Below, in pieces: positions 14,663 through 22,804 of a stretch of 64,000 nt of DNA; the first letter of the stretch is position 1; every line of letters starts with the position of its first letter. A model generated the notes under the pieces. The model searched no databases. It was not told the origin of the DNA and saw only the letters and a list, made by a program, of their open reading frames with translations. A program made the translations under genes and the position numbers. This DNA comes from Streptomyces sp. NBC_01224 (lineage in GTDB: Bacteria; Actinomycetota; Actinomycetes; Streptomycetales; Streptomycetaceae): NCBI RefSeq assembly GCF_036002945.1, contig NZ_CP108529.1:7187001-7251000 (forward strand), in the 5' to 3' direction.

Positions 14663-17491
14663 ATGCCCCCACGCACCGTCAAGTTCAGAGCCGCCACCGT
14701 CGCGGCGGTTCTCGCACTCGGCACCACCCTGCTGGCGGCCTCGCCGCAGTCCGGCGCCGCGGCAGCGGGACCCGCACCCGTCACCGACTACTGCCAGGGG
14801 CAGTGCGACGACATTCTGCCGCCCGGCGAGAACGGCAACGCCACGCTCGTCGACATCCTCGGCAACAAGGCGTTCGGTACGCACCCCACCCACAGCGACG
14901 ACCAACTCGACCGCTACAACGGCCTGGTGGCCGGGCACACCGGTCTCACCGACCAGAAGCTGACCGACTTCTTCAACGACGCCTCGTTCGGCGTCCCCGA
15001 GAACCAGGTCGAGTCCGTCACCTCGCCGCGCGACGATGTCACGATCACCCGTGACAAGGCCTCCGGTGTCCCGCACATCAAGGGCACCACTCGTTACGGC
15101 ACCGAGTTCGGCGCCGGATTCGCGGCCGGGCAGGACCGGCTCTGGCTGATGGACCTCTTCCGGCACATCGGGCGCGGCGAACTGACCTCGTTCGCCGGTG
15201 GCGCGCTGGCCAACCAGGGCCTGGAGCAGCAGTTCTGGCCGCAGGCCCCGTACGTCGAGGCCGATCTCGAAGCGCAGGTCGAGTACATCAGAACCCACGA
15301 AGGCGCCCGCGGCGAACAGGCCATGGCGGACGCCCAGGCGTACGTCGACGGCATCAACGCGTATCGCGAGAAGTCCAAGAAGGGCCGCTACTTCCCCGGC
15401 GAGTACGTCCTCACCGGCAAGATCGACGCCATCACCAACATCGGGGAGATCCAGCCGTTCAAGCTGACCGACCTGATCTCGATCGCCTCCGTGGTCGGCG
15501 GTCAGTTCGGTGGCGGTGGCGGCGGCGAGGTGCAGGCGGCGCTCTCGCTGCTGTCCGCCCAGCAGAAGTACGGCGTCGCCGAAGGCACCAAGGTCTGGGA
15601 GTCGTTCCGGCAGCGCAACGACCCCGAGGCCGTGCTGACGATCCATGACGGCACGTCGTTCCCGTACGCCGGCAAGCCCGCCACGGCCCGCGGCACCGCG
15701 CTGCCCGACAACGGGTCCGTCACGGCCGAACCCCTGATCTATGACCGCACCGGCTCCGCGGGCACCGACAGGAAGGCCCCCGTCAAGGCCCCGGCCACGC
15801 TCAAGAAGGCCCAGGGCATCTACGACGACGGTGTCATCCCCGAGGGCTCGCTGCCCGGCTCCGGCTCCGGCGCCCAGAAGCGCGGCATGTCCAACGCCCT
15901 GCTGGTCTCCGGCAAGAACACCGCGAGCGGAAACCCGATCGCCGTCTTCGGACCCCAGACCGGCTACTTCGCCCCGCAGCTGATGATGCTCCAGGAGCTC
16001 CAGGGCCCCGGCATCAGCGCCCGAGGCGTCTCCTTCGCCGGTGTCGGCATGTACATCCAGATGGGCCGCGGCCAGGACTACGCCTGGAGCGCCACCTCGG
16101 CCGGCCAGGACATCACCGACACCTACGCCATCGATCTGTGCGAGCCCGACGGCTCCACACCTACCAAGGACTCCACGCACTACCTCTACCGCGGCACGTG
16201 CACCGCCATGGAGACGCTGGAGCGCACCAACTCCTGGAAGCCGACCGTCGCCGACTCCACGGCGAAGGGCTCCTACCGGATGCAGGTCCGGCGCACCGAT
16301 TACGGCATCGTCACCCACCGCGCCACCGTGGGCGGCAAGCCCGTCGCCTACACCTCGCTGCGTACCACCTACCGTCACGAAGCCGACTCGATCATCGGCT
16401 TCCAGATGCTCAACGACCCGGCATACGTCAAGGACGCCGCCTCGTTCCAGCGGGCGGCGAGCAATATCGACTACGCGTTCAACTGGTTCTACGCCGACTC
16501 CCGCACCGCCGCGTACTACAACAGTGGCATGAACCCGGTGCGCGCGGCGGGCGTCGACCCGGCGCTGCCCGTGAAGGCCGCGCAGGCCTACGAGTGGAAG
16601 GGGTACGACCCGGCCGCCAACACCGCCGCGTACACCCCGTTCGCCGAGCACCCGCACTCCAGCGGCCAGGACTACTACGTCTCCTGGAACAACAAGCAGG
16701 CCGAGGGGTACGCCTCCGCGGGCTTCGGCCTCAGCGCCGTGCACCGGGCCGATCTGCTGGACGACCGGGTGGCGAAGCTGGTCGAGGAGGGCGGTGTGAC
16801 CCGTGCGTCCCTCACCCGGGCGATGGCCGAGGCCGCCGTCACCGATCTGCGCGGCGAGCAGCTGCTGCCCGAACTGCTGAAGGTGATCCGCTCGCGCCCG
16901 GTCACCGATCGGGAACTGAACGGCGTCGTCCAGCAGTTGGAGTCCTGGCGGGCGGCAGGTTCGCAGCGCAAGGAGAGCGGCCCCGGATCGCATGCGTACA
17001 CCTACGCCGACGCGGTACGGATCATGGACGCATGGTGGCCGAAGCTGGTCGAGACCGAGTTCAAGCCGGGTCTCGGTGACGACCTGTACGGGGCGCTGAC
17101 CGCGAACCTCGCCACCGACGAGTCCCCGGCAGCCAGCCACGGGCCGAGCGGGGCGCACAGCGGTTCGGCGTTCCAGTACGGCTGGTGGGGCTTCGTGGAC
17201 AAGGACCTGCGCCGGGTCCTGGGTCAGCCGGTCAAGGGTCCGCTGGCCAAGGCGTACTGCGGGAACGGCGATCTGGCCGGTTGCCGTGACGCGCTGCTGG
17301 CGTCCCTGAAGGCGGCTGCGGCGGAGCCGGCCGCGGAGGTCTACCCGGGTGACGACAGCTGCAAGGCCGGTGAGCAGTGGTGCACGGACTCGATCGTCCA
17401 CCGGCCGCTCGGCGGGATCGCCCAGAAGTCCATCCACTGGCAGAACCGTCCGACGTACCAGCAGGTGGTGGAGTTCCCCGCCCACCGGTAG
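14663..17491 (+). CDS. Secreted penicillin-acylase family (Ntn-hydrolase) enzyme
   Basis: A 942-residue exported amidase. Residues 1-37 are a signal peptide (VAAVLALGTTLLAAS). The alpha subunit region contains ITRDKASGVPHIKG and GAGFAAGQDRLWLMDLFRH, the family signature. The predicted autocatalytic cleavage precedes Ser410 in GMSNALLVSGKNTASG, so Ser would be the N-terminal nucleophile of the beta subunit; the residue before it is Met rather than the common Gly. FGPQTGYFAPQ matches the conserved beta-subunit strand. Streptomyces relatives include acylases of aculeacin, cyclic lipopeptides and N-acyl-homoserine lactones; which amide this one cleaves is unknown. GGAGGAG lies 7 bases before ATG. 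It appears monocistronic, ending before a strong hairpin at 17537. Confidence 0.9.
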   Translation: MPPRTVKFRAATVAAVLALGTTLLAASPQSGAAAAGPAPVTDYCQGQCDDILPPGENGNATLVDILGNKAFGTHPTHSDDQLDRYNGLVAGHTGLTDQKLTDFFNDASFGVPENQVESVTSPRDDVTITRDKASGVPHIKGTTRYGTEFGAGFAAGQDRLWLMDLFRHIGRGELTSFAGGALANQGLEQQFWPQAPYVEADLEAQVEYIRTHEGARGEQAMADAQAYVDGINAYREKSKKGRYFPGEYVLTGKIDAITNIGEIQPFKLTDLISIASVVGGQFGGGGGGEVQAALSLLSAQQKYGVAEGTKVWESFRQRNDPEAVLTIHDGTSFPYAGKPATARGTALPDNGSVTAEPLIYDRTGSAGTDRKAPVKAPATLKKAQGIYDDGVIPEGSLPGSGSGAQKRGMSNALLVSGKNTASGNPIAVFGPQTGYFAPQLMMLQELQGPGISARGVSFAGVGMYIQMGRGQDYAWSATSAGQDITDTYAIDLCEPDGSTPTKDSTHYLYRGTCTAMETLERTNSWKPTVADSTAKGSYRMQVRRTDYGIVTHRATVGGKPVAYTSLRTTYRHEADSIIGFQMLNDPAYVKDAASFQRAASNIDYAFNWFYADSRTAAYYNSGMNPVRAAGVDPALPVKAAQAYEWKGYDPAANTAAYTPFAEHPHSSGQDYYVSWNNKQAEGYASAGFGLSAVHRADLLDDRVAKLVEEGGVTRASLTRAMAEAAVTDLRGEQLLPELLKVIRSRPVTDRELNGVVQQLESWRAAGSQRKESGPGSHAYTYADAVRIMDAWWPKLVETEFKPGLGDDLYGALTANLATDESPAASHGPSGAHSGSAFQYGWWGFVDKDLRRVLGQPVKGPLAKAYCGNGDLAGCRDALLASLKAAAAEPAAEVYPGDDSCKAGEQWCTDSIVHRPLGGIAQKSIHWQNRPTYQQVVEFPAHR

Positions 17492-17503
17492 GGCGTTTTT
17501 TCC

Positions 17504-17527
17504 AGCCCGTCCGGCGTTCGAGGACGG
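17504..17527 (+). repeat. Dispersed gene-end repeat, copy 1
   Basis: Matches the consensus CCCGTCCGGCGATTGAGGAC with a variant centre (GTTCGAGG). Other copies lie at 27398-27420 (and a partial at 27377), 57319-57340 and, inverted, 62043-62066. All are within about 170 bp of a stop codon, mainly between convergent genes. Confidence 0.6.
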
Positions 17528-17536
17528 AACCGGTGC

Positions 17537-17570
17537 GCCGGGCGGGACCGAACCCTCGGACCCGCCCGGC
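17537..17570. terminator. Bidirectional hairpin terminator
   Basis: GCCGGGCGGG (17537-17546) pairs with CCCGCCCGGC (17561-17570), and an inner CCGA/TCGG extends the stem around an ACCC loop. It lies between the convergent acylase and NamZ genes, six bases from the latter's stop. Confidence 0.7.
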
Positions 17571-17575
17571 CCGTC

Positions 17576-18841
17576 TCACCGGTACTGGAGATACCTCTTC
17601 CGCACGGCCCGGAACGCGGCGAGATCCTCCGCCCACGCCCCCACCACCTCATCGGTGTCCGCCCCCGCGTCGATCATCGTGCGGACCCGCGTGTTGCCGG
17701 TGAGCTTGTCGATCCAGTTGTCGGAGCGCCACGCGAATCCGCTCCACGTCCGCTTCGCCGTCACCAGCAGCGCGATCCCCGTGCGTACCGGATCGAAGGC
17801 CTCGCGGTCCTGGATGTGCAGCTGCACCCCGCCGACCGTCTTCCCCTGGAACTTGGAGAACGTCGGCGCGAAGTACGCCTCGCGAAACGCGACTCCGGGC
17901 AGCTCGAGCGCGTTCGCGGCCGCCGCCCACCGGTGGTCGATGCCCTCCGCGCCGAGCAGCTCGAACGGCCGGGTGGTGCCGCGCCCCTCGGAGAGGTTCG
18001 TGCCCTCGAACAGGCAGGTCCCCGAGTAGACCAGCGCCGTGTCCGGCGTCGGCATATTGGGGCTCGGCGGCACCCACGGCAGCCCGGTCGCGTCGAAGAA
18101 GTCCGAGCGCTTCCATCCCGACATCTTCACGATGCGCAGGTCCACCGGCCGCTGGGCCAGGAACTCCGCGTTGAAGAGCAGCGCCAGCTCTGTGACCGTC
18201 ATACCGTGCGCCTGCGAGATCTCCCGGCGGCCCACGAACGTGGAGAACGCCGGGTCGAGCACCGGTCCGAGTGCCGCCCGCCCGGTCACCGGGTTCGGCC
18301 GGTCCAGGACGACGAACCGCTTGCCCGCGAGAGCCGCCGCCTCCATGCAGTCGTACAGCGTCCAGATGTATGTGTAGAAACGGGCGCCCGCGTCCTGGAT
18401 GTCGAAGACGATCGTGTCCACACCGGACGCGGTGAAGACATCGGCGAGCGGCTGCCCGCTCTTCAAGTACGTGTCGTAGACGGGGAGTCCGGTCGCCGGG
18501 TCGTCGTACCGCCCCTCGGAGCCACCGGCCTGTGCGGTGCCGCGGAAGCCGTGCTCGGGCCCGAAGACCGCGACCAGGTTCACTCGCTCGTCCGGGTGCA
18601 TCACATCGACGATGTGGCGCACATCGGAGGTGATCCCGGTCGGGTTGGTGACGACCCCGACCTTCTGCCCCTTCAGCAGCGCGTAGCCGTCCGCCGCCAG
18701 CCGGTCGAAGCCGGTGCGGACCCGGCCGTGCCCCTTGCCGGGGGTGGGGGCGGCGGTCGCGACCCCGGTACCGGCGGCCGTCGCCGCGAGGGCTCCCACC
18801 GCACCGCCGGCGGCCAGCAAACCACGTCTGGACAGGCTCAT
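17576..18841 (-). CDS. Tat-exported NamZ/DUF1343 family exo-beta-N-acetylmuramidase
   Basis: A 421-residue exported protein. The N-terminus MSLSRRGLLAAGG fits the twin-arginine signal (SRRGLL), with processing near ATA-AP at about 31. The mature part is the DUF1343 domain, including VGVVTNPTGI, VFGPEHGFRG, VFDIQDAGARFYTYIWTL and VVLDRPNPV. Bacillus NamZ of this family releases terminal N-acetylmuramic acid from peptidoglycan fragments, so a cell-wall turnover or recycling role is expected. GGAGGT precedes the ATG by 6 bases. It stands alone, divergent from the SDR/acyl-CoA synthetase operon across a 184-bp gap. The Ala/Gly/Thr-rich linker after the signal peptide is usual for Streptomyces exoproteins. 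Confidence 0.9.
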   Translation of the reverse strand: MSLSRRGLLAAGGAVGALAATAAGTGVATAAPTPGKGHGRVRTGFDRLAADGYALLKGQKVGVVTNPTGITSDVRHIVDVMHPDERVNLVAVFGPEHGFRGTAQAGGSEGRYDDPATGLPVYDTYLKSGQPLADVFTASGVDTIVFDIQDAGARFYTYIWTLYDCMEAAALAGKRFVVLDRPNPVTGRAALGPVLDPAFSTFVGRREISQAHGMTVTELALLFNAEFLAQRPVDLRIVKMSGWKRSDFFDATGLPWVPPSPNMPTPDTALVYSGTCLFEGTNLSEGRGTTRPFELLGAEGIDHRWAAAANALELPGVAFREAYFAPTFSKFQGKTVGGVQLHIQDREAFDPVRTGIALLVTAKRTWSGFAWRSDNWIDKLTGNTRVRTMIDAGADTDEVVGAWAEDLAAFRAVRKRYLQYR

Positions 18842-18973
18842 TCAGCTACCTCCATGATCGCGACGTCTGTCATGGTCACGCACGCTAGCGCGCGTTCAGG
18901 CCATACGGAATGAGCCGGACGAGTCGGTTGTGACAGGAGTGCCGCCTAGCGGTGTCAGCCCCTTCCACAATCA

Positions 18974-18993
18974 CATACCGACTGGTTAGTCTG
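18974..18993. promoter_or_regulatory. TetR-type operator, copy 1 (CATACCGACTGGTTAGTCTG)
   Basis: The site is 33 bp upstream of the SDR start and carries ATACCGACTGGT. The same 12-mer occurs on the complementary strand of the dyad at 29770-29787, before the kinase/acyl-CoA dehydrogenase operon. The TetR at the end of the SDR operon (21500) is the natural candidate binder. Confidence 0.65.
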
Positions 18994-19025
18994 CTGGGGC
19001 AGTCGGCTGAGAGAGGCGGGACCCG

Positions 19026-19790
19026 ATGAGTACGGTGCAGGGCGCGGGCGTAGTGGTCACAGGGGCCGGAGGTGGCATCGGAGCCGCCCTGGCCCGCCGG
19101 TTCGCCGCGGAAGGTGCGCGGGTCGTGGTCAATGACCTCGACGAGGCCAGGATCAAGCCGCTGGCCGAGGAGATCGGCGGCACCGCCGTAGCCGGTGACG
19201 CCTCGCAGATCGTGGACGCCGCCCGCGACGCGCTGGATGGCACCGTCGACATCTACTGCGCCAACGCGGGCCTCGCCTCGCCCGGCGACGTCTTCGCCGA
19301 CGAGGAGGTCTGGGCCGCCGCCTGGGACGTCAATGTGATGGCCCACGTCCGTGCGGCGAGGGCGCTGCTGCCGGACTGGCTGGAGCGCGGCAGCGGCCGC
19401 TTCGTCTCGACAGCCTCGGCCGCCGGACTGCTGACGATGATCGGTGCCGCACCGTACAGCGTCACCAAGCACGGAGTCGTCGCCTTCGCCGAATGGCTCT
19501 CGCTGACCTACCGCCACCGCGGCATCAAGGTCCACGCGATCTGCCCGCAGGGCGTGCGTACGGACATGCTCACGGCCGCCGGATCGGCCGGCGAGCTCGT
19601 CCTCGCCCCCAGCGCCATCGAGCCCGAGGCGGTCGCCGACGCGCTCTTCGACGCCATGGCCGAGGACCGCTTCCTCGTCCTGCCGCATCCCGAGGTCGCC
19701 GGTTTCTACCGGGCCCGCACCAAGGACACCGACCACTGGCTCGGCAATATGAACCACCTCCAGCAGAAGTGGGAGGAGACCGGCGCATGA
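19026..19790 (+). CDS. Short-chain dehydrogenase/reductase (possible 4-oxoacyl-CoA reductase)
   Basis: A 254-residue SDR with the cofactor motif TGAGGGIG near residue 12, NAG in CANAGLASPG and the catalytic Ser/Tyr/Lys set in STASAAGLLTMIGAAPYSVTKHG. It is the first gene of an operon with an acyl-CoA synthetase (ATGA overlap) and tetR. GAGAGGCGGG provides the ribosome site. In the Pseudomonas lva pathway an SDR (LvaD) reduces levulinyl-CoA to 4-hydroxyvaleryl-CoA beside an acyl-CoA synthetase (LvaE); the same gene pair here, with a shared operator at the LvaA/LvaC-like pair, makes that role attractive. This is inference; a generic 3-hydroxyacyl-CoA or alcohol substrate cannot be excluded. Confidence 0.85.
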   Translation: MSTVQGAGVVVTGAGGGIGAALARRFAAEGARVVVNDLDEARIKPLAEEIGGTAVAGDASQIVDAARDALDGTVDIYCANAGLASPGDVFADEEVWAAAWDVNVMAHVRAARALLPDWLERGSGRFVSTASAAGLLTMIGAAPYSVTKHGVVAFAEWLSLTYRHRGIKVHAICPQGVRTDMLTAAGSAGELVLAPSAIEPEAVADALFDAMAEDRFLVLPHPEVAGFYRARTKDTDHWLGNMNHLQQKWEETGA

Positions 19791-21445
19791 CCGAGTCCAT
19801 CTACGCGGCAAAGCCCTGGATCTCCCTGCTCAGCGAGGCCCAGCGCGCCCCCGTCGGCCCGGCCGAGACCCTGGTCCACGCCTTCCGCTCCTCCGCCGCC
19901 CGCAGCCCCGGGCATCCGGCGCTCGCCTACTTCGACGGACGCCTGAGCTACCGCGAGACCGACGCGCTCTCCGACTCCGTGGCCGGCCACCTCGCCGCCG
20001 GGGGCCTGGAGCGCGGCGACCGTGTCGCGATCATGCTGCAGAACACCCCGCAGTTCGTGCTCGCACTCCTCGGCGCCTGGAAGGCCGGTGCCACCGTCGT
20101 CCCGCTCAACCCGATGTACAAGTCCGGCGAGGTCGGCCACGTATTGAAGGACGCCGAGGTCACCGCGCTGATCTGCGCGGACCGGGCCTGGGAGGCGTAT
20201 CTGCGGGACACCGCGGCCGCCGCCCCGACCGTGACGATCGCGCTCACCACCAGTGAGCTCGACCTCCAGACGCAGAACGACGAGCGCGTACTGGGCTTCG
20301 AGCGGCTGCCCGTGCCCGAGGACGCCGACGATCTGGTCGCCGTCGCCCGGCAGGGCCTGGGGGCTCCCGAAGGGCGCGAACTCACCTCCGCCGACGTGGC
20401 GTTGATCAGCTACACCTCCGGGACCAGCGGCACCCCCAAGGGCGCCATGAACTCCCACGGCAACATCATGATCAACGCCGAGCGGCAGCGGACCGGGCAC
20501 GCCATCGCCGAGGGCTCCTCCTACTTCGCGCTCGCCCCGCTCTTCCACATCACCGGCATGGTGTGCCAGCTGGCCGCCTGCCTCGCCAACGCGGGCACCC
20601 TCGTGCTCGCGTACCGCTTCCACCCGGGCGTCGTCCTCGAAGCCTTCGCCGAACACCGCCCCGCCTACACCGTGGGCCCGTCGACCGCCTTCATGGCGCT
20701 GGCCGCCCACCCCGCCGTCACCCCCGAGCACTTCTCCTCCTTCCAGGTGATCTCCTCGGGCGGCGCACCGCTGCCGCCCGCGCTCGTGGAGAAGTTCCGG
20801 GCGGGCTTCGGCCCGTACATCCGCAACGGCTACGGCCTCACCGAGTGCACGGCCCCCTGCGCCTCCGTACCGCCGGAGCGCGAAGCCCCCGTCGACCCGG
20901 TCTCCGGAACCCTCTCCGTCGGTGTTCCCGGCCCCGACACAGTGGTCAGGATCCTCGACGAGAACGGCGACGAGGTGCCCTTCGGCGAGCAGGGCGAGAT
21001 CGCGGTCCGCGGACCGCAGGTCGTCTCCGGCTACTGGCGGCTGCCCGAAGCCACCGCCACCGCCTTCCCGGACGGCGAACTGCGCACCGGCGACATCGGC
21101 TTCATGGACAGCGAAGGCTGGCTCTATGTCGTCGACCGCAAGAAGGACATGATCAACGCCTCCGGCTTCAAGGTCTGGCCGCGCGAGGTGGAGGACGTCC
21201 TCTACACCCATCCCGCGGTCCGGGAGGCGGCCGTCGTCGGTGTCCCCGACGCCTACCGCGGTGAGACCGTCCGTGCCTACGTCAGCCTGCGGCCGGGCGC
21301 CACGGTCGACCGCGAGGAACTGGGCGCGTACTGCAAGGAACGGCTTGCCGCATACAAGTACCCGCGCGAGGTCGAGATCCTGACCGAACTCCCGAAGACG
21401 GCGAGTGGGAAGATCCTCAGGCGGGAACTGCGTTCCCCTCGATAG
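19787..21445 (+). CDS. Acyl-CoA synthetase (AMP-forming, class I adenylate-forming enzyme)
   Basis: A 552-residue adenylating ligase that activates a carboxylic acid to acyl-CoA. The P-loop YTSGTSGTPKG, the A5 motif GYGLTE, the TGDIG hinge-region motif and the C-terminal catalytic lysine in PKTASGKILRR are all intact. ATG 19787 overlaps the SDR stop (ATGA), with GGGAGGAG upstream, so the two are translationally coupled; an open frame upstream in this reading frame is only an overlap with the SDR gene. FHITGM and PLNPMYKSGEV resemble medium/long-chain synthetases. In the regulon proposed here it would be the entry step, comparable to LvaE. Substrate is unproven. Confidence 0.9.
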   Translation: MTESIYAAKPWISLLSEAQRAPVGPAETLVHAFRSSAARSPGHPALAYFDGRLSYRETDALSDSVAGHLAAGGLERGDRVAIMLQNTPQFVLALLGAWKAGATVVPLNPMYKSGEVGHVLKDAEVTALICADRAWEAYLRDTAAAAPTVTIALTTSELDLQTQNDERVLGFERLPVPEDADDLVAVARQGLGAPEGRELTSADVALISYTSGTSGTPKGAMNSHGNIMINAERQRTGHAIAEGSSYFALAPLFHITGMVCQLAACLANAGTLVLAYRFHPGVVLEAFAEHRPAYTVGPSTAFMALAAHPAVTPEHFSSFQVISSGGAPLPPALVEKFRAGFGPYIRNGYGLTECTAPCASVPPEREAPVDPVSGTLSVGVPGPDTVVRILDENGDEVPFGEQGEIAVRGPQVVSGYWRLPEATATAFPDGELRTGDIGFMDSEGWLYVVDRKKDMINASGFKVWPREVEDVLYTHPAVREAAVVGVPDAYRGETVRAYVSLRPGATVDREELGAYCKERLAAYKYPREVEILTELPKTASGKILRRELRSPR

Positions 21446-21499
21446 ACCGTTTCACGCACAGCACGGATTCACGCACGGTACGGAAGGAAGGTGGCGGCA

Positions 21500-22093
21500 A
21501 TGGCCAAGGCGACGGACGGGGACACGGCCCCTGTCCCTCAGCGGCTGCTGGCCGCCGCCACCCGGCTCTTTGCCGAGCAGGGGTACGACCGCACCTCGGT
21601 CCAGGAGATCGTCGAGGCGGCAGGCGTCACCAAGGGTGCGCTCTACCACTACTTCGGCTCCAAGGAGGACCTCCTCCAGGAGGTCTACGCCCGGGTGCTC
21701 CGGCTCCAGCAGGAGCGCCTCGACGCGTTCGCGGACGCCGACGCCCCGGTCGAACAGCGGCTGCGCGACGCCGCCGCGGACGTGGTCGTCACGACCATCG
21801 AGAACCTCGACGACGCCTCGATCTTCTTCCGGTCGATGCACCACCTCAGCCCGGAGAAGAACAAGCAGGTACGGATGGAGCGGCGCCGCTACCACGAGCG
21901 CTTCCGGGCCCTGGTGGAAGAGGGCCAGCGGAGCGGAGTGTTCTCCACGGCCACCCCGGCGGACCTGATCGTCGACTACCACTTCGGCTCGGTCCACCAT
22001 CTGTCCACCTGGTACCGGCCCGACGGCCCGCTCAGCCAGCAGGAGGTCGCCGACCACCTGGCCGACCTGCTGCTGCGCGCCCTGCGTCCCTAG
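21500..22093 (+). CDS. TetR family regulator of the SDR/acyl-CoA synthetase operon
   Basis: A 197-residue TetR protein with HTH TSVQEIVEAAGVTKGALYHYFGSKEDLL and a helical ligand domain. The ATG at 21500 has GGAAGGAAGG about 9 bases upstream; the in-frame GTG at 21491 is too close. It closes the operon after a 54-bp gap from the synthetase. The motif ATACCGACTGGT before the operon and before the kinase/acyl-CoA dehydrogenase genes at 29.7 kb is the likely target. The inducer is expected to be a CoA ester of the pathway (inference). Its stop overlaps the end of the decayed lysR on the other strand. Confidence 0.88.
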   Translation: MAKATDGDTAPVPQRLLAAATRLFAEQGYDRTSVQEIVEAAGVTKGALYHYFGSKEDLLQEVYARVLRLQQERLDAFADADAPVEQRLRDAAADVVVTTIENLDDASIFFRSMHHLSPEKNKQVRMERRRYHERFRALVEEGQRSGVFSTATPADLIVDYHFGSVHHLSTWYRPDGPLSQQEVADHLADLLLRALRP

Positions 22094-22513
22094 CGACCTG
22101 GGGAGCGCCGCCGGTCAGCGGGGAGAGGAGCGCCTGGGCCGCGGGGATGCGGGGGCGGGGCGCCCGCCCCCGCAAGGACCACCGTCCGGCCGGGCTCCGG
22201 CCGGCGGATGCTCACACACGGCAGCCCCGTTTCCTCACCGATCCGCCGCGGCACGATCGCCACACCGATCCCGGCCCGCACGAGATCGAGGAGCAGCGAG
22301 CACCCACCGGGCCGACGGCAGCAGCGCCCGGCCCGCCTCGGTGAGGATCACGCGCCGGCCGGTCCGGTCGAACAGCTCGGCACCCAGCTCCCGTTCGAGG
22401 TTGCGCACGGAGGTGCTCAGCGCGGACTGCACGATCAGCTCGGCACGGGCGGCGGCGGTGAAACTGCCGTGCGTGACCACCGCCATGAAGTGGCGGAGTT
22501 GGCGTATCTCCAT
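22090..22513 (-). pseudogene. LysR family regulator remnant with deleted effector domain
   Basis: Translation from ATG 22513 gives a perfect LysR N-terminus: MEIRQLRHFMAVVTHGSFTA, then LSTSVRNLERELGAELFDR and VILTEAGRALLPSARWVL. After about 72 residues the frame meets unrelated sequence and stops at 22235. In another frame the C-terminal end of a LysR ligand domain is readable (LLDLVRAGIGVAIVPRRIGEETG) and stops at 22090. Roughly 150 residues between these parts, the core of the ligand-binding domain, are missing. The gene is therefore an internally deleted, frameshifted pseudogene. A free HTH peptide of 92 residues could still be made. Confidence 0.8.
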
Positions 22514-22587
22514 CCATCCACGGTATCGATCGCAGCCGGCTGAACCATCTGTTGGACCGACCGCCGGTACGGGTCGAAGCTGGATAT

Positions 22588-22752
22588 ATGACTCACATCC
22601 AGCCATCCGCGCACGTCCCCGCACTCTGGGCCGCGGCATACGGCCCGCGCCACACACCGGCCGTCCGCCTCGTCGCCCGGTGCCTGTTGCGTGTGAGGGC
22701 TTTCGCCCACGACCTGGCGCTGGCCGACCATGTGCCGTTCGGCGGCTACTGA
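22588..22752 (+). CDS. Small hypothetical protein (54 aa), doubtful
   Basis: An ATG-initiated 54-codon frame (MTHIQPSAHVPALWAAAYGP) divergent from the lysR remnant. Divergent neighbours of LysR genes are usually their targets, so it may be what is left of such a target. It has no recognisable domain and no strong ribosome site. The region 22514-22804 otherwise shows nothing. Confidence 0.3.
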   Translation: MTHIQPSAHVPALWAAAYGPRHTPAVRLVARCLLRVRAFAHDLALADHVPFGGY

Positions 22753-22804
22753 CGGGGGCGAAATCCTTTGGTGGAGCCGGGAGCGCCCCGGTTAGCATCC
22801 GACG

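Noticed and set aside
14615..17485. A 956-codon minus-strand open frame opposite the acylase gene
   Set aside because: It mirrors the acylase codons, is valine/glycine/arginine-rich and has no domain or ribosome site. The plus-strand acylase has signal peptide and catalytic motifs.
17495..17501. T-run after the acylase stop as an intrinsic terminator
   Set aside because: No stem-loop precedes the run; the hairpin at 17537-17570 is the better candidate.
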